Shown: positions 36,011 through 44,528 of the stretch, in pieces
How positions within the stretch are numbered: position 1 is the stretch's first letter
Layout: every line of letters begins with the position of its first letter
Position numbers and translations under genes: made by a program
DNA from: Labrenzia sp. R4_2
Lineage (GTDB): Bacteria > Pseudomonadota > Alphaproteobacteria > Rhizobiales > Stappiaceae
Reading direction: 5' to 3'
Assembly: GCF_017743865.1 (NCBI RefSeq)
Contig: NZ_JAGHRJ010000002.1
Location: 186,001-250,000, forward strand
DNA: 64,000 nucleotides
Notes under the pieces: model-generated
What the model was told of the DNA's origin: nothing
Database searches by the model: none
Seen by the model: only the letters and a program-made list of their open reading frames with translations

Positions 36011-37255
36011 TTATGCGGCAGCCTCCGCAGAGTGTCCGGTGCGGTTGATATCGGTATGCGGGTAATATTCGGCCCATACGTGCCAGAACATGCCGGGTTT
36101 CAGCATTGGCGCCCGTTTGAGCGGCCCTTTGTTCGTGTTGCCGAAGAAGTCGATTTCGTCGATCGGGCTGCCGGTGTCGTTCATCCAGACACCCAGACTC
36201 TCGAATTTCGGATCCCAGACGATTACGAGATCTTGCCCACCAACGGTCGCGTTGACGAGATTGCCGTTTTCGACCACGAAATCGTCTGTCCAGCAGGCTG
36301 CATCACCGTTGATGTCAACACCCCAGACATACGTCTTATTGTGGAGCCGGGTGTCGCGCCGGGTCATGTTGTCCATCACCGGCTTGGCAATCCGATGCTG
36401 TTTTGCGATTTCTGATGAAAAGACGGTCTCCAGAACCATGTCGAAGAGCGCTAGCAGCGGATTCGACGGAGGTTTGTTGATGAAAACCGTCCCGCTCGGA
36501 TACGCCTTTTGAAATCCTCGGAATGTCATGCGGAATGTCGGCCAGGATTTCATGCGCAGGCCCGGACGCGCCGGGCAGACAGGGCCATCGGCTGATGGAT
36601 CGACATCCCTTTCCCGGAACCCATAGATCTGCTGGATTGGTTCACCCGTCGTATTATCGCGCAGGATCAGATTGTTGCCATGCTGGGCAAGAACCTTGAG
36701 GTCCAATGGCTGGCCTTCAACTTCCGGCGTGTAGCCAATGCCGAGATTGGCCATCGCACAATAGGTCATGACGACGTTTTCGCCGGCGAGGCCGTCATCA
36801 TTGCCCGCAAGATGCGGCCGCATGATCTGCGCATCAGGATGCGCACGGGCCACTCCCTCGTTTTCAATGACGATGACTGGACTGGACGGGCTAACCCACT
36901 CCTGGGCGTCTGCGATCGAATAGTATTTGGCGCTGTTTTTCTGGTTCCGCAGGCCAATGTGCACCCAAACGGCAGGAAAACCGTACAAAACAGCGCAAAG
37001 GACGCTGGCGATCAGCCACAGCCAAAATGGCCCACCACCCAAAGCAAAATGGGCAATGGTCATGACCGCTGCCCCGCTCAGACCTGCGGCGACAAAACGG
37101 CCCTCGTTCCGGATGAAACGGACCATGTTGGCCCGCTTAACCTTGAGGACCATCTGACTGACATCCCCGAGGTCTCGAAAATAGACGGTTCCAATCCCAA
37201 CGCTTGTCAGAAGACCAAGATAAAAAGCAATATTTCCAATGACTGCCATCTGCAT
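36011..37255 (-). CDS. DUF3179 membrane protein
   Basis: The 414-residue protein has three or four N-terminal membrane segments within about residues 4-105. A DUF3179 domain follows, with VIVIENEGVARAHP, ENVVMTYCAMANLGIGY and GVDINGDAACWTDDF. The family has no defined activity; a Cys in the TYC motif is conserved in it. It is the first gene of the long minus-strand operon and faces the AraC-type gene, so its promoter lies in the 90 bases between them. Confidence 0.75.
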   Translation of the reverse strand: MQMAVIGNIAFYLGLLTSVGIGTVYFRDLGDVSQMVLKVKRANMVRFIRNEGRFVAAGLSGAAVMTIAHFALGGGPFWLWLIASVLCAVLYGFPAVWVHIGLRNQKNSAKYYSIADAQEWVSPSSPVIVIENEGVARAHPDAQIMRPHLAGNDDGLAGENVVMTYCAMANLGIGYTPEVEGQPLDLKVLAQHGNNLILRDNTTGEPIQQIYGFRERDVDPSADGPVCPARPGLRMKSWPTFRMTFRGFQKAYPSGTVFINKPPSNPLLALFDMVLETVFSSEIAKQHRIAKPVMDNMTRRDTRLHNKTYVWGVDINGDAACWTDDFVVENGNLVNATVGGQDLVIVWDPKFESLGVWMNDTGSPIDEIDFFGNTNKGPLKRAPMLKPGMFWHVWAEYYPHTDINRTGHSAEAAA

Positions 37256-37345
37256 CGCGCTCCCACTGCCCAGACGTCAATTTTGACAGGACCATAATAG
37301 CCTAAGATTTTGTTCCCTCGGGCAGAGTTGTAAAAAGAGTAGTTT

Positions 37346-38362
37346 ATGATGCAGTCTGGAGTGATCGAAATTGCGAAACGGAAAGCCGCTCTTTTGAACA
37401 GACCCGTGTATCAACCGGCGTTTCAGGCGACATTGGTCGCGGACTTCTGCCACGTGGATCAACTTTGCCACGAGGTTCAGTATTGGGATATTCAGTTCCA
37501 GCCTTTGACCGCTTTGTCAGACGACGACCGTGTTGCGCACATCCTTCAAGGGACGTTCGCGTCCTTCGAGCTGAGTTATGCGCGCTTCCATCAAAATCTG
37601 GATCAGCGCGGCGCCCCTCCCCCGGGGAAACTCACTTTCACGATCCCGGGCCCGACCATGTCGAGGTTGTGGTGGTGTGGCAAAGAGACGGCCTCCGACT
37701 CCGTTCTGGTTTACTACCCCGGCGTTGAGTGGCGGTCGATCTCAGGCAGTGACTTTGAAGTATATCTCCTCTCGATAAACCTGGCCGATTTTGCGCGTTA
37801 TGCCGCTCGGTTCGGCGCACCGGATTTAAATCCCTACCGTTTACAGACCATATTCAAGGTACCTGATGCCCTGTTGAGTCGGGCGCAGAACGTGCTGTGC
37901 TCCCTCAACTCCCCAGCGCCGCAGTTCGATACCCTGACGCTCGATGCTCTGGTAGAAGACTTGATTGGGTGCTGGCTGGCCCAGGCGGGCCTTCATCCCC
38001 GTGCGGCTGGACTGCATACATCACAGCGGGTGCTGACCCGGATCCTGGAAATGGTCGATGCAGGTGAGATCGAAGACGTGCGTCTTCCCGAGTTGTGCGC
38101 CGAAGCCGGCCTGTCTCGCCGCGCACTGGAAATCGCTTTCAAGGACAGATTTGGGGTCGGGCCGGCTGCGTTTATGAAATCCTGGAGGCTCGCCCAGACG
38201 CGCCGTCAACTTTTGGCGGCGGATCCGGGCAAAATCACCGTTGCAGACGTTATGGCCGAACAGGGATTTCTTCACGTCGGGCAATTTGCCACCGACTATA
38301 AGCGCTGGTTTCAAGAGCTGCCGTCTCAAACCCTCCTGCGGTCTTCCACGACATCTTCTTGA
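37346..38362 (+). CDS. AraC-family transcriptional regulator
   Basis: The 338-residue protein has a C-terminal AraC HTH pair (about 235-325: LPELCAEAGLSRRALEIAF and VADVMAEQGFLHVGQFATDYKRWF). The N-terminal part (1-215) is a likely sensing domain, EutR-like in overall layout. It is divergent from the sulfatase operon and probably controls it in response to a pathway compound. An MM start allows two adjacent ATGs. Confidence 0.85.
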   Translation: MMQSGVIEIAKRKAALLNRPVYQPAFQATLVADFCHVDQLCHEVQYWDIQFQPLTALSDDDRVAHILQGTFASFELSYARFHQNLDQRGAPPPGKLTFTIPGPTMSRLWWCGKETASDSVLVYYPGVEWRSISGSDFEVYLLSINLADFARYAARFGAPDLNPYRLQTIFKVPDALLSRAQNVLCSLNSPAPQFDTLTLDALVEDLIGCWLAQAGLHPRAAGLHTSQRVLTRILEMVDAGEIEDVRLPELCAEAGLSRRALEIAFKDRFGVGPAAFMKSWRLAQTRRQLLAADPGKITVADVMAEQGFLHVGQFATDYKRWFQELPSQTLLRSSTTSS

Positions 38363-38435
38363 AAAAAGCCGTGCAAGTCTGCATCCGACCCGTCAGTCTT
38401 GTATTTCATAATTTGGGCAGGCGATCACGGCTGGT

Positions 38436-39623
38436 ATGGCGAAGGAAACTTCAACAAAGGTCCCACGGAACCGCTTTCGAGTGCACCGATATGCCTCTAA
38501 AGCGTTAGCAGGCCTGGGGCTTCTTGTGTTGCTCGCCGGCATGTCCGGCTGCGCCGCCCGGTACTCTGTGGATGCATTTTTGACGAACGAATCGGCACAA
38601 TCGGCAGGCACGCCGCACACCATCCTTGTGGCGAGTGCCCGGGCAGAAGCCGAGACATTCGGCACTCTCTTTGAAGGAGACCGCAGCGATCGGATCTCCT
38701 ACGCATCCGTGACCCTTTCGGTGCCGCCGGGTCACAAGTCTGGCGAAATCGAGTGGCCCAGAACATTTCCGGGCGATCCAGAACGCCACTTCACTGTTCG
38801 CAAGACCGCCCGGCTTTCCGGCAACGCCGCATTCAGGCAAGCGATTGAGCAGGAACTCAGCCGGCGCGCGCCCGATCAACGCAATGTCTTTGTTTTCATT
38901 CACGGCTACAACACAAGCTTTGCCGAAGCCACCTACAGGCTGGCACAGCTTGCGCATGATACCGGCTACAAAGGTGTACCGGTTTTGGTGACCTGGGGCT
39001 CCAGCGGGAACACGCTTGAATACCTCTTTGACATGAACAGCACAATGATTGCGCGGGATGGTTTGGTGGAAACGCTGGCAATGCTCAACGAGACGTCGGC
39101 GCGCGAGATCGTCCTTATGTCACACTCGATGGGCAGCCTTTTGCTCATGGAAGGCATCCGGCAGGCGCATCTTGAGAACATCATCAGCGACACAACTAAA
39201 TTCTCTCAAGTCATCATTGCCGCGCCGGACATAGATGTGGATCTTTTCAAGGCGCAGATGCGGCGGATTGGCAAACCGGACCGCCCGTTCATCATCCTCG
39301 TCGCGCGGGATGATGTTGCGTTGCGTTTATCCCGCAAGATAGCCGGTGGCGTCAGCCGGGTCGGCGCTTATGAAAACGACGAGGAGTTGTCGGAACTGGG
39401 TGCAATCGTAGTGGACGTGACGGAATTGTCGGCAAATGACCCTGCCCGTCACGGACGCTATGCCGATGCGGGAGATTTCGCACCACTGGTCCGCGACATG
39501 CTGGAGGAACGCGGCATTGAAACGGTTGGACTGCAATTCGACCTGGCAAATGGCCGATCGCGGCCGCTCGAACCGTTGATCGACCGCGGCCTCGGGATCG
39601 TGATCACGTCACCGGACCGGTAG
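38436..39623 (+). CDS. DUF900 alpha/beta hydrolase, putative lipoprotein
   Basis: The 395-residue protein has a membrane/lipoprotein signal (LGLLVLLAGMSGC; Cys38 is the candidate lipidation site although the box is not perfect). The DUF900 hydrolase has oxyanion region FVFIHGYNTSF and nucleophile elbow SHSMGS. It is probably an esterase or lipase in the cell envelope. It is monocistronic, with a hairpin terminator right after the stop. Confidence 0.8.
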   Translation: MAKETSTKVPRNRFRVHRYASKALAGLGLLVLLAGMSGCAARYSVDAFLTNESAQSAGTPHTILVASARAEAETFGTLFEGDRSDRISYASVTLSVPPGHKSGEIEWPRTFPGDPERHFTVRKTARLSGNAAFRQAIEQELSRRAPDQRNVFVFIHGYNTSFAEATYRLAQLAHDTGYKGVPVLVTWGSSGNTLEYLFDMNSTMIARDGLVETLAMLNETSAREIVLMSHSMGSLLLMEGIRQAHLENIISDTTKFSQVIIAAPDIDVDLFKAQMRRIGKPDRPFIILVARDDVALRLSRKIAGGVSRVGAYENDEELSELGAIVVDVTELSANDPARHGRYADAGDFAPLVRDMLEERGIETVGLQFDLANGRSRPLEPLIDRGLGIVITSPDR

Positions 39624-39635
39624 AAAACCTCGCCG

Positions 39636-39662
39636 AAGAGGCTGCCCGGTGAGCAGCTTCTT
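39636..39662 (+). terminator. hairpin after the DUF900 hydrolase gene
   Basis: A ten-base-pair stem AAGAGGCTGC/GCAGCTTCTT with one G-T pair and a seven-base loop lies 13 bases after the stop codon. No long T-run follows, so it is a probable but not certain terminator. Confidence 0.5.
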
Positions 39663-40260
39663 AATTGGTGTCTCGGACGCCCCTGAACACGAATTCCTTC
39701 CAGGCCGCTAGCGCATAATGGGCGATGCACTCTCAATTGCCTTCGCGAATGACCCAAAAAAGCATCGCTCGCTTGCCAACATATCAGAACTGCCCACGGC
39801 CGCACCACCGCCGCCCAGCTGCCCCCCTGAAGGTGACGGTCCTCCCCGTCCAGAAACTCGATAACGATACCCTGCTGTTTATCCCGCGCATCAAAAACCG
39901 AACGCTCCCAACCCTAAGCCAGTGGACCCGCAAGCGCGCTGGTACGGCAAGTGCTGGAAGACGGTGACCACACTGGCCGCGCTTGAAACGTGGACGACGG
40001 TCGAAACCAAGCCTTGCAGTCAGGGATAGTTGTAAAAGCAACAGACGGAATGGGCGGGAAGCTGCCGTTCGCTGTTTCACGAGTGGTCGGAAGTGCACAG
40101 GCCGCGAAACGACAGACTTACAGCAAGCGAACAGATAAGCGGACACTGGTACGCAACATGCGATTTCCTCCTTTGGCATAGAGAAGATGTTGACCGGAAC
40201 AGTGACAAAGATGGGTCCACAGTAGGACAACGTCAAAGGATCTGAAGAGCCAAAAAACTC
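39663..40260. other. non-coding stretch with a degraded repeat of the 25.9 kb remnant
   Basis: No intact gene is seen. Between about 39826 and 40020 the plus strand reads KVTVLPVQKLDNDTLLF and, about 100 bases on, VLEDG. This resembles the KVTALLVQKFGGDYLPF and VLEDGRSPS of the remnant near 25.9-26.05 kb. Both appear to be decayed copies of the same unknown gene. Confidence 0.35.
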
Positions 40261-41274
40261 TTAGAAGGCTGCAATCCGGTCGATGAACCAGACCGCGGAA
40301 ATACTCCCGATCAAGTAAGCGGCGCCAACAGAGCCGATATGTCCCGGCGTGCGGATCGCCTTGACCAAGGCCGGCGCAAACAGTTTCAAGAATGCTGCGG
40401 TCACCAGGACAACCGCGATAAACAGGATTTGCCCCGCTTCTACACCGAGGTTGAAGGACAAGAGCGCCAATGGGACATCGCCTTCCGGCAGTCCGATTTC
40501 CGCAAGCGCGCCGGCAAAGCCAAAGCCGTGCAGCAATCCAAAGGTAAACGACACGAGCCAGGGAAACCTTTCAGTGAGACGGTTCTCGCTGCTGTTCCGC
40601 TGCAAAAGCTCTGATGCCAGAAACATGATTGAAAGGGCGATGACCGCCTCCACCGGAGGCCCGGGCAACGCGACAACGCCAAACGTGGATATCGCCATTG
40701 TCATGCTGTGCGCGACCGTGAAGGCGGTCACCGCCCCGAGCAGTTTCCACTTACCCTCGATGAGGAGAAGAAGCGCAAAGACGAACAGAAGGTGGTCGAT
40801 CCCCTCCAGTATGTGATCCACGCCAAGGTTGAAATAGCTGACCAGTATGTTAAGGGCACCTGGATCGGCAGGAATGAAAAAAGCTGGTGCGCCGGCCGTC
40901 AGGCGTTGCGCCGCGCTTTTGCCCGATGAAATCTCATAGCGGACAAGCACATCTGTCTGGGTCGCTTCAAGGCCCGGTATCGCCACTTTGCCGCCGGCAA
41001 GCCCCCCCGGGCACAGCGTTACCCACTGCGCGATCCATGCTGCGCCATCGAACACTGCGTCCGGCGCCGTGTTATGTTCGCAGATGTCTGGAAGCGTAAC
41101 GCTGATCTCCATTGGGCGTCCGCCCACATCCGGTTTCCGCCACAGCGCACGCCAGCTGTCACCGCCTTGGTGTTGGAGTTCAAGATAACCAGGTTGAAGA
41201 GCATGCCCTTGCGCCGGCCCGCTTTCCAGCGCTCCAACCAGCAACAGAAAGAGACAGCACAGCACGCCCCTCAT
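40261..41274 (-). CDS. HupE/UreJ-type membrane protein with periplasmic domain
   Basis: The 337-residue protein has a signal peptide, a periplasmic domain (about 25-145), then six or seven membrane helices. These carry the His motifs of HupE/UreJ: GIDHLLFV, TVAHSMT and GLLHGFGFAGA. HupE/UreJ proteins are linked to nickel or cobalt handling, and this longer form (HupE_UreJ_2) is common in marine bacteria. No hydrogenase or urease gene is nearby, so the metal link is uncertain. It overlaps the parvulin gene by 4 bases. Confidence 0.8.
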   Translation of the reverse strand: MRGVLCCLFLLLVGALESGPAQGHALQPGYLELQHQGGDSWRALWRKPDVGGRPMEISVTLPDICEHNTAPDAVFDGAAWIAQWVTLCPGGLAGGKVAIPGLEATQTDVLVRYEISSGKSAAQRLTAGAPAFFIPADPGALNILVSYFNLGVDHILEGIDHLLFVFALLLLIEGKWKLLGAVTAFTVAHSMTMAISTFGVVALPGPPVEAVIALSIMFLASELLQRNSSENRLTERFPWLVSFTFGLLHGFGFAGALAEIGLPEGDVPLALLSFNLGVEAGQILFIAVVLVTAAFLKLFAPALVKAIRTPGHIGSVGAAYLIGSISAVWFIDRIAAF

Positions 41275-42116
41275 TGCGATGCAGCTCCCGCCATCATGTC
41301 ATCTGGATATGCAATTGAGTATTGCGCAAGCAGGCGTTGATAGTGCGCTTCGACGAAGGCATCCGCTTGCTCTTCTTTCCAGTCCTGTATCAGGCGTTCG
41401 CGGACCGCTTCGTAGGCGGGCGTTGCAGCTGGTTCGTGTTCGAAAACCTTGACCAGATGAGTTCCATACGCCGATTGAACCGGCCCGCTCCAAGAGCCAT
41501 GATCCCGCATTTCGATCCGGTCAAAAAAGCCGTCCCCAAACATCCGGTCCACGGCAGCCCGCTGTGTGAGTGGTAATTGCATCGGAAGCATGATGGCCTT
41601 GCCCTCAGACTGAGGATCAGCGCCATTGTTCAGCGCGTCCCGCGCCTCCTGAATCGCGTCATTGCCCGCTGTTTCGCCAAGATAGACCTGTTGGAAACCC
41701 AAGGATGGTTCGGTCCTGTAGCGCTCGGCGTTGGCGTCCAGATAGCTCCTGAGTTCCTGGTCTGTCGGCACGAGACCTGCGGCCGCCGACCTGGTCAAAA
41801 AGTCGATCTTCTGCCGCAGCCTCCGGCGGATAACCGTGTCATCGCGATCAAGAGACAGTGCCAGTGCCTCCCGCACGAGAACCTCTTCCCTGATGTGCGC
41901 ATTAATCAGCTGCTTCAACTCGGTCTCGGTCGGCGCGCGCTGCCAGACTGTCTGGAAGCCCAAAGACAAGCGGTCCAGATCGGTGCGTTCAACCACGATT
42001 TTTGCAGCCGGCACGTCCGGACGTTTGTCCGATACGAGCGAATAAAGCCCGAATACGCACCCTCCGATCAGGATAAAATGAACGAGGGGCTGCTTGGCAA
42101 AACTTTTCAAAATCAT
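41271..42116 (-). CDS. membrane-anchored parvulin-type peptidyl-prolyl isomerase
   Basis: The 281-residue protein has one N-terminal membrane anchor (about 11-29), a helical SurA/PpiD-like chaperone region, and a C-terminal rotamase-like domain (about 145-235). The segment GSWSGPVQSAYGTHLVKVFEHE matches the family. It probably helps fold exported proteins. The 4-base overlap with the HupE-like gene indicates one operon, so its client may be that membrane protein or the nearby exported sulfatase; this is inference. Confidence 0.8.
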   Translation of the reverse strand: MILKSFAKQPLVHFILIGGCVFGLYSLVSDKRPDVPAAKIVVERTDLDRLSLGFQTVWQRAPTETELKQLINAHIREEVLVREALALSLDRDDTVIRRRLRQKIDFLTRSAAAGLVPTDQELRSYLDANAERYRTEPSLGFQQVYLGETAGNDAIQEARDALNNGADPQSEGKAIMLPMQLPLTQRAAVDRMFGDGFFDRIEMRDHGSWSGPVQSAYGTHLVKVFEHEPAATPAYEAVRERLIQDWKEEQADAFVEAHYQRLLAQYSIAYPDDMMAGAASQ

Positions 42117-42146
42117 GACTGCGCGGACATTCGGTTGGGCTGAAGT

Positions 42147-43280
42147 TTATCTGGAACCGGCTTTCGACTGGGCAACATAGATGGCGACTTGCAATCGAGC
42201 GGCCGGTGTCATGTGCGAGGCGTCGTCCATCATGGCTTCCAGGTGCGGACCGATGCTCCAATTGCGTTGGAGTGAGAACTGGCGTGCAACCGTGGCCGCG
42301 CCTGCAGGACGGTTCCGGACAAATCCAACCAGTGTTTCTTCAATCGTCCGCTGAAGGTGATCGGATCCCAAATTGCTGTGGATGGCCATGGCCTCCACAA
42401 CCGCCGCCACCTTGGCTATCGGTTGGTCTTGGCCGGAAAGAAAGAGCCTGCTGAGGTGTTTGATCCCGTGTTCACCGTCAACTTCAATGAGGGCCGTTGC
42501 AGCAGCGCCCAGACTGACCGGCGTTGAAGACTGGTGCAGCCGATCGACCTGTTGACGCAGAAAAGGGCCAGCTTCCGGAGCGTTGCTCAACCCCAAGAGC
42601 AACAAGTTTATTGGCACATATTGCGCGTCTCTCCAGGACCCAAGAGCTTCCAGCAGTGTTTCTGCGGGAACCGAGACACCGAGAGTTCTGAGCGTCTCAT
42701 AAGGAACACGGTCAATCTCCTGCAGCGCCAGATAGTGAAGCCTTGGATCTTTGTGGTTCAAATACTTGGAAAGGGCCTCAAATCGATCCGGGTGATGTGT
42801 CTGGTCCCGCCACATCGGAGCCTGACGCATCACCATGTTGAGGAGATCCTGCCAATTCTGATCGACATAAGACAAATACCGCCAAGTCCCCTGCCCATCG
42901 AGTGAGAGCAAGACACCATGATCTGGGTTGGTCGAGAGCCGTCGCTGTGTGGCCGTATCAACCAGAAACGGGATCGGCTCAGAGTGCGCTGTTCCCTGGA
43001 GCACGTTTGCGATTTTGAAACGGAGCGCGTTGGTCTGGCTCTGCCGTGCAAGAACCAGCGTTTCGCTCTCCAGTATTTTGTCCACCAGGGTTCTGACAGG
43101 CTTGTAGGTATGGAAGGAACATGCGGCCGCCGGGTCAAAAAATGCCGTAGCAACGAAAACCAAGATAGTAATCAAATCAACCCGGCCTAAAGACCTTAAT
43201 AGTCGGGGTCTCCCAAAAATCATCATTTGACACATTGCCTTTGCAGTCCAAAGCACGGCAAGACCAAACAACCTATGCAC
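42147..43280 (-). CDS. HEAT-like repeat exported protein, unknown function
   Basis: The 377-residue protein begins with a basic segment and a hydrophobic stretch (about 35-53, ITILVFVATAFFDPAAACS) that could be a signal peptide. A start closer to that segment, e.g. ATG at 43223, is possible. Residues 75-160 are beta-rich; residues 165-370 form paired helices with spacing like HEAT repeats. No family is recognised. It ends 30 bases before the parvulin gene on the same strand. Confidence 0.6.
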   Translation of the reverse strand: MHRLFGLAVLWTAKAMCQMMIFGRPRLLRSLGRVDLITILVFVATAFFDPAAACSFHTYKPVRTLVDKILESETLVLARQSQTNALRFKIANVLQGTAHSEPIPFLVDTATQRRLSTNPDHGVLLSLDGQGTWRYLSYVDQNWQDLLNMVMRQAPMWRDQTHHPDRFEALSKYLNHKDPRLHYLALQEIDRVPYETLRTLGVSVPAETLLEALGSWRDAQYVPINLLLLGLSNAPEAGPFLRQQVDRLHQSSTPVSLGAAATALIEVDGEHGIKHLSRLFLSGQDQPIAKVAAVVEAMAIHSNLGSDHLQRTIEETLVGFVRNRPAGAATVARQFSLQRNWSIGPHLEAMMDDASHMTPAARLQVAIYVAQSKAGSR

Positions 43281-43388
43281 CGAACCACACTTGTTTGAGA
43301 CTGATCAAGCATGGCGAATGGCGAGATAGGATGCAAGTAGTGCTCGAAGGTATAACGGGTTCCACCTAGCGACGAGCGGCGACAGCCG

Positions 43389-44411
43389 TTATTTGAGGTG
43401 GATGCAGTTGGCATGCCTATACTGAAGGGGGCTCAGGCCATGGACCCTCTTGAACGCACGGGCAAAGTGGCCTGGTGTCGAATAATCGAGCGACATGGCG
43501 ATCTCCGAGACTGTGACAGGAGATCCTGCCAACAGGTCACGCGCCCGGCGCATTTTGGCCAAACCAACCAAACAACGAAAGGTGACGCCCTCTCGATTGA
43601 GGTTTCGTTGCAGCGTTCTCCGGCTGATCGCCAATGTTGATGCTACGCTGTCGAGTGTAAGCTCATCGCGTTCCTTCATTTGGTGGATCAATTCCATAAC
43701 GCATTCTACCAAAGTTGACGGAGGACCGCCGTTACATGCCCTCTCAACGTCCGCCCGTGTTGTCCATACAGAAGGCACCCTCCGATTGTTACATGCGAGA
43801 TCAGCGTTGTGCAGCTCCAAAGATAGACAGGCCTCTCCCAGTCTTACGTCAATGTTTAAACGCGTTTCGATCAAGCGTCGGGAACTCGCGTCGGAAATGT
43901 CTAGACCGATTGATACGGGCTGCCAGTTCGACCCGAGGAAATAGCGCGGGATGCTGAGAAGCGGACCCAGTGCGGCTAGTGCAACCTGGCGATAGCCGGG
44001 GCTTATTCTTTCCCCAAACCTATATTCAAAAAATGTGGTCTCCCCAGAATTGCGGAGTCGCAGTCGATCTTTGTTGGCATGAAGATGAATGATGCTTTCT
44101 GCCCTTTTCAGAGCGGAGCCCAAGTTCGGAGCCTCAAGGATATAATCGCCCCATGCTCCATATTCCCTAACGCAGAGGTGATCGACAAACTCCAAACCAA
44201 ACATATCATTCCCGGCACTTTGAGCAGCTTCGTCGAGCAATCGGTTCAGGGAGATCTGGGGAACGTAAGCCCCAACAAAAGCATTTGGATTTTCCGGCAG
44301 GCCCGCTTTCGCCAAGCACCGCTCCAATGCGTGCACTCCGAGCTTTGAAGCAATCACATCTGGGATGCTGCCAAATGATTCAGAGATGGTCATCGGAGGG
44401 AGATTTGTCAT
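43389..44411 (-). CDS. AraC-family regulator with arabinose-binding-like domain
   Basis: The 340-residue protein has an N-terminal domain of the type in OruR/ArgR-like regulators (YGAWGDYILEAPNLGSAL at about 84-101). The C-terminal AraC HTH pair covers about 245-335 (VASTLAISRRTLQRNLNREG and EIAMSLDYSTPGHFARAF). It is divergent from the sulfatase gene at 44529 with 117 bases between the starts. It therefore probably regulates that gene and the DUF3604 gene. Confidence 0.85.
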   Translation of the reverse strand: MTNLPPMTISESFGSIPDVIASKLGVHALERCLAKAGLPENPNAFVGAYVPQISLNRLLDEAAQSAGNDMFGLEFVDHLCVREYGAWGDYILEAPNLGSALKRAESIIHLHANKDRLRLRNSGETTFFEYRFGERISPGYRQVALAALGPLLSIPRYFLGSNWQPVSIGLDISDASSRRLIETRLNIDVRLGEACLSLELHNADLACNNRRVPSVWTTRADVERACNGGPPSTLVECVMELIHQMKERDELTLDSVASTLAISRRTLQRNLNREGVTFRCLVGLAKMRRARDLLAGSPVTVSEIAMSLDYSTPGHFARAFKRVHGLSPLQYRHANCIHLK

Positions 44412-44528
44412 CTTTTGCCAGTTAATTACGTTTTACATCGGATGGCGCAAAATGGTGCAATGTTTGCCAGTTCTGGTGCTAACCTCCACGATACTTACGG
44501 GTGTGGTCAACAGTGCGTGGAGAATTCA

